Part shown: positions 25,298 to 33,779 of the stretch, one piece after another
Layout: every line of letters starts with the position of its first letter
Numbering within the stretch: the stretch's first letter is position 1
NCBI RefSeq assembly: GCF_002998435.1
Contig: NZ_CP027231.1
Location: forward strand, 2,769,001 to 2,833,000
From: Bacteroides zoogleoformans
GTDB taxonomy: Bacteria > Bacteroidota > Bacteroidia > Bacteroidales > Bacteroidaceae
Reading direction: 5' to 3'
DNA: 64,000 nt
Made by a program: the position numbers and the translations under genes
Notes under the pieces: model-generated
Database searches by the model: none
What the model was told of the DNA's origin: nothing
Seen by the model: the letters and a program-made list of their open reading frames with translations, nothing else

Positions 25298-25370
25298 TTG
25301 AACTTCCATTTAAGTACGAAAAAGAATGGCATCCTCCATTCGGAAACGTAATAAAATGTAATAGATAATT

Positions 25371-25417
25371 AAAGAGCCGTATCATACTCTCATTGAGCGT
25401 GGTAGGGCTCTTTTCTT
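25371..25417 (+). terminator. Terminator of rpsA
   Basis: AAAGAGCC (25371-25378) pairs with GGCTCTTT (25406-25413) around a long loop, and a T-rich stretch follows. It lies about 75 bases after the rpsA stop. Confidence 0.65.
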
Positions 25418-25435
25418 TGTTTGAAGGAAAAAAGA

Positions 25436-25831
25436 ATGACATCTTTCATGTTTTTATGTACTTGTTTGCCCTTATGGACATTGGCTTTTATACTGTGGGC
25501 GCAGCGTTTCCCGAAAAATCAAAAGGGGTGCTTCTCGTGGGTTGCCCTATTGCTGTTTCTCTTTGTTCCAGTATTTTTCTTCCCCTTGTCCGCTTATGCC
25601 GATAAAAAGGAGGCGATACGGATGGGAGGCTATACGCTTGAAGCGAGACAAGAGTTTCGTCTTCGGATTTGGATTTGTGTTTGCAGCTACATTGCCGGAT
25701 TGATAATCTGCTTTCTGCTGAAATACATAGGCGTAGAACTGTATTGGAAATTGGCTGTGAGTTGTGTCAATATATTCCTGTTCCTGCTGATTCTGACATG
25801 TTGGGATTTGTTCCGTCCTCTTCGGCATTGA
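25436..25831 (+). CDS. Small polytopic membrane protein, unknown function
   Basis: The 131-residue protein has four hydrophobic segments, at about residues 4-17, 27-47, 75-95 and 101-121. They are separated by a Lys/Arg-rich loop (DKKEAIRMGGYTLEARQEFR). This suggests an inner-membrane protein with both ends on the same side. I do not recognise the family. The ATG at 25436 is preferred to the in-frame TTG at 25421, which lies inside the T tract of the rpsA terminator. The gene stands alone between two terminators. Confidence 0.6.
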   Translation: MTSFMFLCTCLPLWTLAFILWAQRFPKNQKGCFSWVALLLFLFVPVFFFPLSAYADKKEAIRMGGYTLEARQEFRLRIWICVCSYIAGLIICFLLKYIGVELYWKLAVSCVNIFLFLLILTCWDLFRPLRH

Positions 25832-25852
25832 TGCAGGTCATATGTTTGATAT

Positions 25853-25892
25853 AAAAAAGGGAATTGCGGATTGTTTCCGTAGTTCCTTTTTT
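25853..25892 (+). terminator. Terminator after the small membrane protein gene
   Basis: An A6GG...CCT6 hairpin of about 16 bp, with a few G-U or mismatched pairs, spans 25853-25892 and ends in a T run. It lies 21 bases past the stop codon. Confidence 0.7.
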
Positions 25893-25917
25893 GCTTTCGT
25901 ATGTGCGGTGCTTTGAT

Positions 25918-25925
25918 TATCTTTG
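25918..25925 (+). promoter_or_regulatory. Bacteroides -7 box very close to the rnz start
   Basis: TATCTTTG fits consensus and ends only seven bases before the ATG at 25933. The nearest TTTG upstream (25890-25893) is spaced 24 bases, slightly long. Transcripts would have almost no leader. Confidence 0.5.
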
Positions 25926-25932
25926 CCCCGTT

Positions 25933-26847
25933 ATGGAAAAATTTGACGTACACATCCTCGGCTGTGGCTCCGCACTGCCTACCACACGCCATTTTCCTGC
26001 TTCGCAGATAGTGGACGTGCGTGATAAACTGTTTATGATAGACTGCGGGGAAGGCGCCCAATTGCAGTTTCGCAAATCCCGATTGAAGTTCTCGCGGCTG
26101 AATCATGTCTTCATCTCCCACTTGCATGGAGATCATTGTTACGGCCTGTTGGGCCTAATCTCTACGCTGAATCTTTTGGGACGTACTGCCGAGCTGCACA
26201 TGCATTCTCCCAAAGGCCTGGAAGAACTCTTGACGCCGATGCTCGACTTTTTCAATCGGCAGATGTCGTACAAGGTGCTCTTTCATGTGTTCGAGACAAA
26301 GGAACCTACGCTGATTTATGAAGACCGGTCGCTGACGGTGACAACCATTCCGTTGCGTCATCGTATGCCCTGTTGCGGTTTCCTGTTTGCGGAGAAACCT
26401 CGCTCCAACCACATCATCCGTGATATGGTAGATTTCTACCAAGTGCCTGTGTACGAGCTGAACCGTATAAAGAACGGCGAAGATTATGTGACGCCGGAAG
26501 GGAAAATCATTCCCAACCACTTGCTGACCCGCCCTGCCGAACCTCCCCGCCGGTATGCTTATTGCTCGGATACGATTTATCTGCCTTCTGTCACGGGACA
26601 GATAGAAGGTGTGGACCTGCTTTTCCATGAGGCCACCTTTGCCGAAGCAGACGCGCCGCGTGCCAAAGAGACCTTTCATAGCACTGCGGCACAGGCGGCG
26701 GAGATTGCCAAAGCTGCCGGAGTGAAACGGTTGCTGATAGGCCATTTTTCTGCCCGGTACGATGACGAGATGCAGCTCTTGCAAGAGGCGTCGGCTCTGT
26801 TTCCGGAGACCGTGCTCGCTAAAGAGACGCTCTGTGTGCCGGTGTGA
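25933..26847 (+). CDS. rnz: Ribonuclease Z (tRNA 3' endonuclease)
   Basis: The 304-residue protein is a metallo-beta-lactamase fold nuclease that trims the 3' trailer of tRNA precursors. The zinc motif HLHGDH lies in FISHLHGDHCYGLLG (about residues 58-72). Further ligands are in TIPLRHRMPCCGF, the Asp in YCSDTIY and the His in LLIGHFSARY. The length is typical of short bacterial RNase Z. The start at 25933 (MEKFDVHILGCGSALP) was chosen because the longer ORF from 25864 runs through the terminator and the -7 box. It is followed by an ECF sigma gene after 55 bases. Confidence 0.95.
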   Translation: MEKFDVHILGCGSALPTTRHFPASQIVDVRDKLFMIDCGEGAQLQFRKSRLKFSRLNHVFISHLHGDHCYGLLGLISTLNLLGRTAELHMHSPKGLEELLTPMLDFFNRQMSYKVLFHVFETKEPTLIYEDRSLTVTTIPLRHRMPCCGFLFAEKPRSNHIIRDMVDFYQVPVYELNRIKNGEDYVTPEGKIIPNHLLTRPAEPPRRYAYCSDTIYLPSVTGQIEGVDLLFHEATFAEADAPRAKETFHSTAAQAAEIAKAAGVKRLLIGHFSARYDDEMQLLQEASALFPETVLAKETLCVPV

Positions 26848-26902
26848 ATTAAACTTTTAGTGTTTTTGGCAGTCTAACAATTATAAAAGCGAATGAAATC
26901 CT

Positions 26903-27457
26903 ATGGCTTCTTCTTACAATGAACGCGAAGTGCTGTCCCTTTTGCAAGACGAAAGTACGCAAAAACAGGGATTCGAGATGATTGTGGCCCGGTACGGCGA
27001 ACAGCTGTATTGGCAGATTCGCCGCATGGTTCTTTCTCATGAGGATGCCAACGATTTGCTTCAGAACACTTTCATCAAGGCATGGGTCAATATTGATTAT
27101 TTCCGGGCGGAGGCCAAACTCTCCACTTGGCTTTATCGCATTGCTTTGAACGAGTGCCTTACGTTCCTGAATAAGCAACGGGCATCGTTTACCGTCTCGC
27201 TGGATGCCCCGGAGGCCGATGCGCTGCAAAAGCTGGAGGGCGACCCTTACTTCTGTGGCGACAAAGCGGAAATGGCGCTTCAGAAAGCTTTGCTTACCTT
27301 GCCGGAAAAGCAACGCATGGTGTTCAACCTGAAGTATTACGAGGAAATGAAATATGAGGAGATGTCCGAAATATTCGGCACATCGGTAGGGGCTTTGAAG
27401 GCTTCCTATCATCATGCCGTGAAGAAGATAGAGAAGTTTTTAATCGAGGAGGATTAA
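26903..27457 (+). CDS. ECF-type RNA polymerase sigma factor
   Basis: This 184-residue protein has the two-domain ECF layout. Sigma region 2 lies at about residues 25-95 (MIVARYGEQLYWQIRRMV, then EDANDLLQNTFIKAW and STWLYRIALNECL). Region 4 is at about 125-180 (LPEKQRMVFNLKYYEEM, then YEEMSEIFGTSVGALKASYH). It directs RNA polymerase to a small set of promoters in answer to an outside signal. The following single-helix protein (27506-27871) is the probable anti-sigma factor and the third gene a periplasmic partner, so the regulon may concern envelope stress. Autoregulation is likely but no target sequence is evident. Confidence 0.94.
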   Translation: MASSYNEREVLSLLQDESTQKQGFEMIVARYGEQLYWQIRRMVLSHEDANDLLQNTFIKAWVNIDYFRAEAKLSTWLYRIALNECLTFLNKQRASFTVSLDAPEADALQKLEGDPYFCGDKAEMALQKALLTLPEKQRMVFNLKYYEEMKYEEMSEIFGTSVGALKASYHHAVKKIEKFLIEED

Positions 27458-27505
27458 ACCTTTGCCCTGATACAATGTCTAATGGAATAGAAAGGAGAAA
27501 ACTTT

Positions 27506-27871
27506 ATGAAAGAAGAAGGTAAAATGCTGAAAAAGACAGGGAGGGAGAATCCTTTTCGCGTTCCCGAGGGCTACTTTGAACGTCTTTCTTCGGAGGTGAT
27601 GGACAGGCTGCCCGAAAAAGAAAAGCAGGCTGTGACTCAAAGAGAGCCTACAAAGTGGGAGAGGGTGAGACCGTGGCTGTATATGGCTGCCATGTTCATA
27701 GGCGCCGCATTGATCATCCGGGTGGGGTCTTCGTACCGCACATCGCCTGTGGAGCACATGGCTGCCGACGAGACGGAAAGCGAAATGGAATATATCGATA
27801 TGGCTGTGGAGAACTCCATGATGGACGATTACTCTTTGTACGTCTTCCTGGCTGATTCTGACGCGGAATGA
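27506..27871 (+). CDS. Probable single-pass anti-sigma factor
   Basis: The 121-residue protein has a cytoplasmic N-terminal segment of about 50 residues beginning KTGRENPFRVPEGYFE, a motif I associate with Bacteroidetes proteins encoded after ECF sigma genes. One membrane helix follows (RPWLYMAAMFIGAALIIRVG, about 53-72), then an acidic Met-rich periplasmic tail. This topology suits an anti-sigma factor that holds the ECF protein at the membrane. No ZAS zinc motif is present. It begins 48 bases after the sigma gene with a good GGAG ribosome site. The assignment rests on topology and context. Confidence 0.72.
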   Translation: MKEEGKMLKKTGRENPFRVPEGYFERLSSEVMDRLPEKEKQAVTQREPTKWERVRPWLYMAAMFIGAALIIRVGSSYRTSPVEHMAADETESEMEYIDMAVENSMMDDYSLYVFLADSDAE

Positions 27872-27899
27872 AGAAATAACTACTTAACTGATTGAATAT

Positions 27900-28379
27900 A
27901 TGAAAAGACTGATTGTTTTATTTGCAATGATATGCGGCGTGGTGTCTCTGCTGAGAGCAGGTAACGGAATTAACCAACACTTGTCGCCCGAGGAGTTCCG
28001 AGCCAAACAAAAGGCTTTTATCATTGAGAAGGCAGGGCTGACGGATGAGGAAACCGCTAAATTCTTTCCTTTGTATTTCGAATTGCAAGACCGGAAAAAA
28101 CAGTTGAACGACGAAGCCTGGGCTTTGGTAAGAAAAGGTAAGGACGAGAAAACGACCGAAGGACAGTATCAGGAGATTCTGGAAGGAATATACGATGCCC
28201 GTATTGCTTCTGATCGTTTGGATAAGACCTATTTCGATAAGTTCAAGAAAATATTATCCTATAAGAAAATCTATCTGGTGCAAAGTGCCGAAGTACGTTT
28301 CCATCGGGAATTGTTGAAGGGTATGCACAAAAGAGGGGAAAGAGCTCAAGAAAGAGGGCAGAGACACAACAGACGGTAA
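27900..28379 (+). CDS. Periplasmic Spy/CpxP-like helical protein
   Basis: The 159-residue protein has a signal peptide (cleavage near LLRAG, residue 20) and is then almost wholly helical. The segments LSPEEFRAKQKAFIIEKAGL and TDEETAKFFPLYFELQDRKK recall the LTxxQ-type repeats of Spy and CpxP. It ends in a very basic tail rich in Arg and Gln. As third gene of the sigma/anti-sigma cluster it may sense or buffer misfolded protein or metal in the periplasm and signal to the anti-sigma factor. That role is inferred. Its stop is 17 bases from the convergent mazG stop. Confidence 0.68.
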   Translation: MKRLIVLFAMICGVVSLLRAGNGINQHLSPEEFRAKQKAFIIEKAGLTDEETAKFFPLYFELQDRKKQLNDEAWALVRKGKDEKTTEGQYQEILEGIYDARIASDRLDKTYFDKFKKILSYKKIYLVQSAEVRFHRELLKGMHKRGERAQERGQRHNRR

Positions 28380-28395
28380 GAGAAAAGGGGGTGTT

Positions 28396-29190
28396 TTATA
28401 TCCCCTTTTCCAATGCTTTTGCCTCGTTCCACAGCGCATCCATCTCTTCCAACGTCATGTCGTGCAGGTTCTTTCCTTTTTGAATGGTATGCGCCTCCAG
28501 GTAGTTGAAGCGGTTGATGAATTTCTGATTGGTTCGTTCCAGCGCATTGTCCGGATTGATTTTGTATAGGCGGGCGGCATTGATGAGGCTGAACATGACG
28601 TCGCCGAATTCCGCTTCAGCTTTGTCTTTTTCCATCCGGCCCACTTCCGCTTGAAATTCCTTGATTTCCTCTTTCACTTTCTCCCAGACCTGTTCGCGCT
28701 CTTCCCAATCGAAGCCTACGTTGCGGGCTTTATCCTGAATGCGGTAGGCCTTAATCAGTGAGGGTAGCGAAGCCGGAACTCCACTCAGTACGGTTTTGTT
28801 GCCGTTCTTCTCTTTCAGCTTCAGTTGCTCCCAGTTTTCCGAGACCTGTCCGGCTGTCTCGGCTTTTACATCGCCGAAGACGTGGGGATGGCGGAAAATA
28901 AGTTTCTCGCACAGGCGGTCGCAGACGTCTTTGATATCGAAGTGTCCGGTTTCGCTGCCTATCTTTGCATAGAAAGCCACGTGCAGCAATACATCGCCTA
29001 ACTCTTTGCAGATGTCGTCCTTGTCACCGCGTATCAGGGCGTCGCAAAGCTCGTAAGTCTCTTCAATGGTGTTGGGACGCAGGCTTTCATTGGTCTGTTT
29101 GCGATCCCACGGGCATTTCTCGCGGAGTTCGTCGAGTATGTCGAGGAAGCGTCCGAAAGCCTCTAATTGTTCTTTTCTTGAATGCATCAT
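28396..29190 (-). CDS. mazG: Nucleoside triphosphate pyrophosphohydrolase MazG
   Basis: The 264-residue protein hydrolyses NTPs or dNTPs to NMPs and pyrophosphate and is thought to clean the nucleotide pool. It has two MazG folds. The first begins LREKCPWDRKQT and carries the EExxE motif in EETYELCDAL with ELGDVLLHVAF (residues about 20-75). The second is near residues 160-225 (KVKEEIKEFQAEV ... AEFGDVMFSLINAARL). Length and the CPWD signature are typical of full-length bacterial MazG. It lies 17 bases after the DUF3810 gene on the same strand and is probably co-transcribed with it. Confidence 0.95.
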   Translation of the reverse strand: MMHSRKEQLEAFGRFLDILDELREKCPWDRKQTNESLRPNTIEETYELCDALIRGDKDDICKELGDVLLHVAFYAKIGSETGHFDIKDVCDRLCEKLIFRHPHVFGDVKAETAGQVSENWEQLKLKEKNGNKTVLSGVPASLPSLIKAYRIQDKARNVGFDWEEREQVWEKVKEEIKEFQAEVGRMEKDKAEAEFGDVMFSLINAARLYKINPDNALERTNQKFINRFNYLEAHTIQKGKNLHDMTLEEMDALWNEAKALEKGI

Positions 29191-29207
29191 AATCTGTATG
29201 TTCTTGT

Positions 29208-30356
29208 TTATCGTGCAAAGGGCATCCTCTCATCCTTTTCATCTATGATTGGAAATGGCAGCGGCCTCTCTTTTTCTTCTTCGGCATTTAAGCGGTTCGT
29301 TGCCTGTATCATTCGGTCATATTCATGATAGGAGACCAGCAATCGCACAACCTCCGAGTAATTCTTGCGGCCGCTCGGGATGTTGTTGCCTTTCAGATAC
29401 CAGTCATAGATTTTGTCCTGTATCTTTCCAAGGAGCGGACTGTATTTCTCCCTCCAATACTTCCGGTTGCTTTGCACTTGTTCGATGATTTCGGGGCGTA
29501 TGCGGTTGAAAAGTTGTGTGTATTCTTCTTCCGGCAGCAGCAGGGCGGCGTTGCCGAGCACATGCGGGAGCACTGACAAGTAGCCGCTGAAGCGAATGCC
29601 GCGTGCCTTGGAGCGGCTACAGACCTGGTAGGCATAGAAATTGGCTTCAGCTTCGCTCGTGATGCCCAAAAGATGGGCCAGCTCGTGGGCGTATGTGGCA
29701 GGATATTGCGAGGGCAGCAAATCGCCGTTCAAGGTGAATTCGCAAAAGAAAGGTCCCATGCTTCCGGTGACCCCAACCATCGAGATGAGAGGAGTGAAAA
29801 GCATGGTTTTGACACGCGGAGAATCATGGAAAGGAGAGTGCACTCCCAAAGAATCACTGATTTGTCGGTAGGCGTTGACACATTCTCTGCGCACCAACGG
29901 CTCGTTGATAGAGGTGATATGGGCGTAAGAGCCGTTCAGCTTGTCGATATAGTCATTTGCGAATGCCTGAAAGGTTTCTGTGCTGTATTCCGGATAATGC
30001 ATGTCCGTGCGTTCATATATGTCTTCTTGAAAATAGTTCAGCCCCCATGCCAGGTAAAACCATACATAGATCCACGCCAGATATTCCGCTTCGTTCAACA
30101 GAATCTGCTTCCATTTCTTTTTCTGCGCGCGGCGTGCCCTGACGGGATAGAGGAAAAGGCCGGTGATGCTCAGGAAGATAAATAAGTCGCCTATGGCGAA
30201 AGGGATAAGTCCGGAAAAAGAAGATAAACAAAAAGCGATTGCAGGATAAACAAAGCATGCATACGTTTCTCCCCAAGATGGGATAAGTTGAGTTGCCCAT
30301 GTGGCAGACAGCAGCACGATTAGTATAACATGTCTGAATTTTAGCTTGCAGCTCAT
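29208..30356 (-). CDS. DUF3810-family membrane protein with HExxH motif
   Basis: The 382-residue protein has three N-terminal membrane segments: about residues 9-26, 32-50 and 57-73. A large soluble region follows, containing a zinc-peptidase motif HELAH in PATYAHELAHLLGITSEAEA (about residues 220-240). The Glu in SEAEAN is a likely third ligand. DUF3810 proteins are conserved in Bacteroidetes and resemble gluzincin metallopeptidases. The substrate is unknown and I cannot prove activity. The gene is divergent from valS and upstream of mazG. Confidence 0.85.
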   Translation of the reverse strand: MSCKLKFRHVILIVLLSATWATQLIPSWGETYACFVYPAIAFCLSSFSGLIPFAIGDLFIFLSITGLFLYPVRARRAQKKKWKQILLNEAEYLAWIYVWFYLAWGLNYFQEDIYERTDMHYPEYSTETFQAFANDYIDKLNGSYAHITSINEPLVRRECVNAYRQISDSLGVHSPFHDSPRVKTMLFTPLISMVGVTGSMGPFFCEFTLNGDLLPSQYPATYAHELAHLLGITSEAEANFYAYQVCSRSKARGIRFSGYLSVLPHVLGNAALLLPEEEYTQLFNRIRPEIIEQVQSNRKYWREKYSPLLGKIQDKIYDWYLKGNNIPSGRKNYSEVVRLLVSYHEYDRMIQATNRLNAEEEKERPLPFPIIDEKDERMPFAR

Positions 30357-30407
30357 TTTATCTATTGTTTTATAGAGGCAAAAATATATATTTAATTTTT
30401 AATTCAT

Positions 30408-30415
30408 TAATTTTG
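30408..30415 (+). promoter_or_regulatory. Bacteroides -7 box for valS
   Basis: TAATTTTG fits TAnnTTTG and lies 44 bases upstream of the valS ATG. The -33 element is not obvious. Confidence 0.5.
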
Positions 30416-30459
30416 CGCCCGTTATTCGATATAAATTAACTGTAGATAAGACAAGAAAC

Positions 30460-33093
30460 ATGGAATTAGCAAGTAAGTACAATCCCGCTGACGTGGAGGA
30501 AAAGTGGTACAGCTACTGGTTGGACCACAAATTATTCAGTTCGAAACCCGATAGTCGTGAGCCTTACACTGTCGTCATTCCGCCTCCTAACGTCACCGGT
30601 GTGTTGCACATGGGACACATGCTTAATAATACCATACAGGATATTCTGGTACGCCGTGCCCGCATGGAAGGCAAGAATGCCTGCTGGGTGCCGGGAACCG
30701 ACCATGCTTCTATCGCCACCGAGGCCAAAGTGGTGAACAAACTTGCCGAACAAGGCATCAAGAAGGCCGACCTTACTCGCGAAGAGTTTCTGAAGCATGC
30801 TTGGGAATGGACTGACGAGCATGGCGGTATCATCTTGAAGCAACTTCGCAAGCTGGGTGCTTCGTGCGACTGGGATCGCACGGCTTTCACCATGGATGAA
30901 ACGCGTAGCGAGAGTGTGCTGAAAGTCTTTGTCGATTTGTATAATAAAGGTTTGATATACCGGGGTGTCCGCATGGTGAACTGGGACCCGAAAGCATTGA
31001 CTGCCCTCAGCGATGAGGAAGTAATTTATAAGGAGGAACACAGCAAGCTGTACTATCTGAAATATATGGTAGAAGGCGACACCGGAGGACGCTATGCGGT
31101 AGTGGCTACCACTCGTCCCGAAACCATCATGGGAGATACTGCTATGTGCATCAATCCGAATGATCCCAAGAATACTTGGTTGAAGGGCAAGAAGGTGATT
31201 GTTCCTTTGGTAGGTCGCTCCATCCCGGTGATAGAGGATGATTACGTGGATATAGAGTTCGGTACAGGTTGTCTGAAGGTGACTCCTGCGCATGATGTGA
31301 ACGACTATATGCTGGGCGAGAAATACAATTTGCCGAGTATCGATATATTCAACGATAACGGAACACTCAGCGAAGCGGCAGGCTTGTATATCGGCATGGA
31401 TCGTTTCGACGTGCGCAAGCAGATAGAGCAAGATCTGGCTGCGGCCGGATTGTTGGAGAAGGTAGAGGCGTATACCAACAAGGTAGGCTGCTCCGAACGG
31501 ACCGGTGTACCCATTGAACCGAAACTCTCCATGCAATGGTTTCTGAAGATGCAGCATTTTGCCGATATGGCTTTGCCACCGGTAATGAATGATGAATTGA
31601 AGTTCTATCCTGCCAAATATAAGAATACATATAAGAACTGGCTGGAAAATATCAAAGACTGGTGCATCAGCCGCCAGCTGTGGTGGGGGCATCGCATCCC
31701 GGCTTATTTCTTGCCGGAAGGCGGCTATGTGGTAGCTGCCACTGCCGAAGAGGCGTTGAAGTTGGCTAAAGAAAAGACCGGTAATTCCGGCTTGAAAATG
31801 GAAGATCTCCGTCAGGACGAAGACTGCTTGGACACTTGGTTCTCTTCATGGTTGTGGCCTATATCTTTGTTTGATGGCATCAACAACCCCGGTAACGAGG
31901 AAATCAAATATTATTATCCTACAAGCGACTTGGTGACCGGGCCGGATATTATCTTCTTTTGGGTGGCACGTATGATTATGGCCGGCTACGAATATGAAGG
32001 CAAGATGCCGTTCAAGAATGTTTACTTTACGGGCATTGTTCGTGATAAGTTGGGACGCAAGATGTCCAAATCATTGGGTAATTCTCCCGATCCGCTGGAA
32101 CTGATAGACAAATATGGTGCCGACGGCGTGCGCATGGGTATGATGCTTTCGGCTCCTGCCGGCAATGACATTTTGTTTGACGATGCGCTGTGCGAACAAG
32201 GGCGTAACTTCTGTAACAAGATATGGAACGCTTTCCGTCTGCTGAAAGGCTGGGAAGTGAGTGCCGAAGTGCCTGTACCGGAATCTGCGGAATTGGCCAT
32301 GCGTTGGTTTGAGGCCAAGCAGAATGCAGTAGCTGCCGAAGTGGCTGATTTGTTCGGCAAGTATCGTTTGAGTGAAGCGCTGATGGCTGTTTACAAGCTG
32401 TTCTGGGATGAATTTTCTTCCTGGTATCTGGAAATGATTAAACCGGCATACGGTCAGCCCATCAACCGGGAGGTATATGAAGCTACTATCGTTTTCTTTG
32501 ATAACTTGTTGCATCTGCTCCATCCGTTCATGCCGTTCATCACGGAAGAATTGTGGCAGCATCTTTGCGATCGTAAAGACGGTGAGAGCCTGATGGTGAG
32601 CCCGCTGTCAATGTCTGCATCGGTAGATGAGAATATCGTCCGGGATTTTGAGACAGTGAAAGAGGTTATCGGTAATATCCGTTCCATCCGTTTGCAGAAG
32701 AACATTGCCCAGAAGGAAGCGCTTGAGTTGCAGGTAATCGGTGAGAATCCGGTTGCTGCATTCAACGCGGTTATCACGAAAATGTGCAATTTATCGTCAA
32801 TAAATGTCGTGGAGAACAAGGTTGACGGTGCAGCTTCTTTCATGGTAGGCACTACGGAATATACTGTACCATTGGTTAATATGATTGACGTGGAAGCCGA
32901 AATAGCCCGTATGGAGGCCGAACTGAAACACAAGGAGGGCTTTCTGCAAGGCGTACTGAAGAAGTTGGGCAATGAGAAGTTCGTGAACAATGCTCCTGCC
33001 GCAGTCCTTGAGATGGAGCGCAAGAAGCAGGCAGATGCCGAAAGCATCATCAACTCCTTGAAAGAGAGCATAGCCGCCTTGCGTAAGGCATGA
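30460..33093 (+). CDS. valS: Valyl-tRNA synthetase
   Basis: This 877-residue class I synthetase charges tRNA-Val and edits mischarged threonine. The HIGH motif is HMGH (residues 50-53) in [16 protein letters not shown]. The editing domain has [12 protein letters not shown] and the KMSKS motif is at 534-538 in [10 protein letters not shown]. The anticodon-binding domain follows. A C-terminal coiled coil (about 805-877, [20 protein letters not shown]) is the usual ValRS tail that distinguishes it from IleRS and LeuRS. Length is normal. The gene is monocistronic and is followed by a GGGG/CCCC hairpin near 33112-33136. Confidence 0.98.
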   Translation: MELASKYNPADVEEKWYSYWLDHKLFSSKPDSREPYTVVIPPPNVTGVLHMGHMLNNTIQDILVRRARMEGKNACWVPGTDHASIATEAKVVNKLAEQGIKKADLTREEFLKHAWEWTDEHGGIILKQLRKLGASCDWDRTAFTMDETRSESVLKVFVDLYNKGLIYRGVRMVNWDPKALTALSDEEVIYKEEHSKLYYLKYMVEGDTGGRYAVVATTRPETIMGDTAMCINPNDPKNTWLKGKKVIVPLVGRSIPVIEDDYVDIEFGTGCLKVTPAHDVNDYMLGEKYNLPSIDIFNDNGTLSEAAGLYIGMDRFDVRKQIEQDLAAAGLLEKVEAYTNKVGCSERTGVPIEPKLSMQWFLKMQHFADMALPPVMNDELKFYPAKYKNTYKNWLENIKDWCISRQLWWGHRIPAYFLPEGGYVVAATAEEALKLAKEKTGNSGLKMEDLRQDEDCLDTWFSSWLWPISLFDGINNPGNEEIKYYYPTSDLVTGPDIIFFWVARMIMAGYEYEGKMPFKNVYFTGIVRDKLGRKMSKSLGNSPDPLELIDKYGADGVRMGMMLSAPAGNDILFDDALCEQGRNFCNKIWNAFRLLKGWEVSAEVPVPESAELAMRWFEAKQNAVAAEVADLFGKYRLSEALMAVYKLFWDEFSSWYLEMIKPAYGQPINREVYEATIVFFDNLLHLLHPFMPFITEELWQHLCDRKDGESLMVSPLSMSASVDENIVRDFETVKEVIGNIRSIRLQKNIAQKEALELQVIGENPVAAFNAVITKMCNLSSINVVENKVDGAASFMVGTTEYTVPLVNMIDVEAEIARMEAELKHKEGFLQGVLKKLGNEKFVNNAPAAVLEMERKKQADAESIINSLKESIAALRKA

Positions 33094-33140
33094 GCGGCAA
33101 AGGTATGAAAAGAGGGGTGTCAAGCCCCTTCTTTTTACGA

Positions 33141-33177
33141 AAAAAAGACCCCTGCCACAGATAGCTGTAGCAGGGGT
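33141..33177 (-). terminator. Terminator for the minus-strand gene at 33249
   Basis: On the minus strand an 8-bp GC-rich stem, ACCCCTGC (33177-33170) with GCAGGGGT (33155-33148), is extended by an inner CTGT/ACAG pair. A run of T follows toward 33141. Confidence 0.75.
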
Positions 33178-33248
33178 AAATCTTTCTATTCAGGCATCCC
33201 TCTCTTTTTTATTTGTACGACAGAGGAAAGGAAGGCCTCTAATTTCTT

Positions 33249-33695
33249 TTATTTCTCCAATAAATTCTTCAAGAAAGCGTCCAGTTCTTCATCCAGTCCT
33301 TTCAGCAGTTCATCATTCACCAATAAGGTTTCGTCATCTATCAGCAAGAGTTCGGCAAGGGTTTCTTTCTCATCGTCTACCAGAACAAAGGAGAAAGGTT
33401 TCAGAATGGTCAGTTTGTCAAAAGCTCCCGCATTCTTCATGTTGCAGAGCAGGGTGGTGAGGATGCGTTCCGCATTCTCGTAGAAATCATCCCCTTCGTA
33501 GGTAGTCCATTCTTCGATGGTGGTGTTGATAAGCTCTTCGTCCTCATCGTCAAAGACAGACAGCTCGCCCGAGTTCTGGTTCGGTTGCAGATGGATATCC
33601 GTGATGATGGTCTGTTCACAACCGCACGTATATTTGCCGATTGCTCTTTTGATGCTATCTTCCAAGAGAGATAATGACGATTGACTGAGCTTCAT
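33249..33695 (-). CDS. Acidic cytoplasmic protein, unknown function
   Basis: The 148-residue protein is very acidic. Sequence features are YTCGCEQTIITDIHLQPNQ (two Cys), a run of Asp/Glu in LSVFDDEDEEL, and a C-terminal half dominated by Leu, Asp and Glu (VLVDDEKETLAELLLIDDET) ending in a charged helix. No signal peptide or membrane segment is present. It looks like a small conserved Bacteroidales protein but I do not recognise a named domain. It is flanked by its own terminator and lies 84 bases downstream of the DUF6340 lipoprotein gene start on the same strand, so it is probably separate from valS. Confidence 0.7.
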   Translation of the reverse strand: MKLSQSSLSLLEDSIKRAIGKYTCGCEQTIITDIHLQPNQNSGELSVFDDEDEELINTTIEEWTTYEGDDFYENAERILTTLLCNMKNAGAFDKLTILKPFSFVLVDDEKETLAELLLIDDETLLVNDELLKGLDEELDAFLKNLLEK

Positions 33696-33779
33696 AATTG
33701 TTTTTTCTTAATGGTTGTTCAAAGGTAGGTAAAAATATTTATAATGTATGATTAAAGGTGAAAAAAAACAGATATATAA

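Noticed and set aside
23708..25309. 533-residue ORF opposite rpsA
   Set aside because: It lies entirely on the other strand of a certain ribosomal protein gene, has no promoter or domain, and its composition follows from S1 codons read in reverse.
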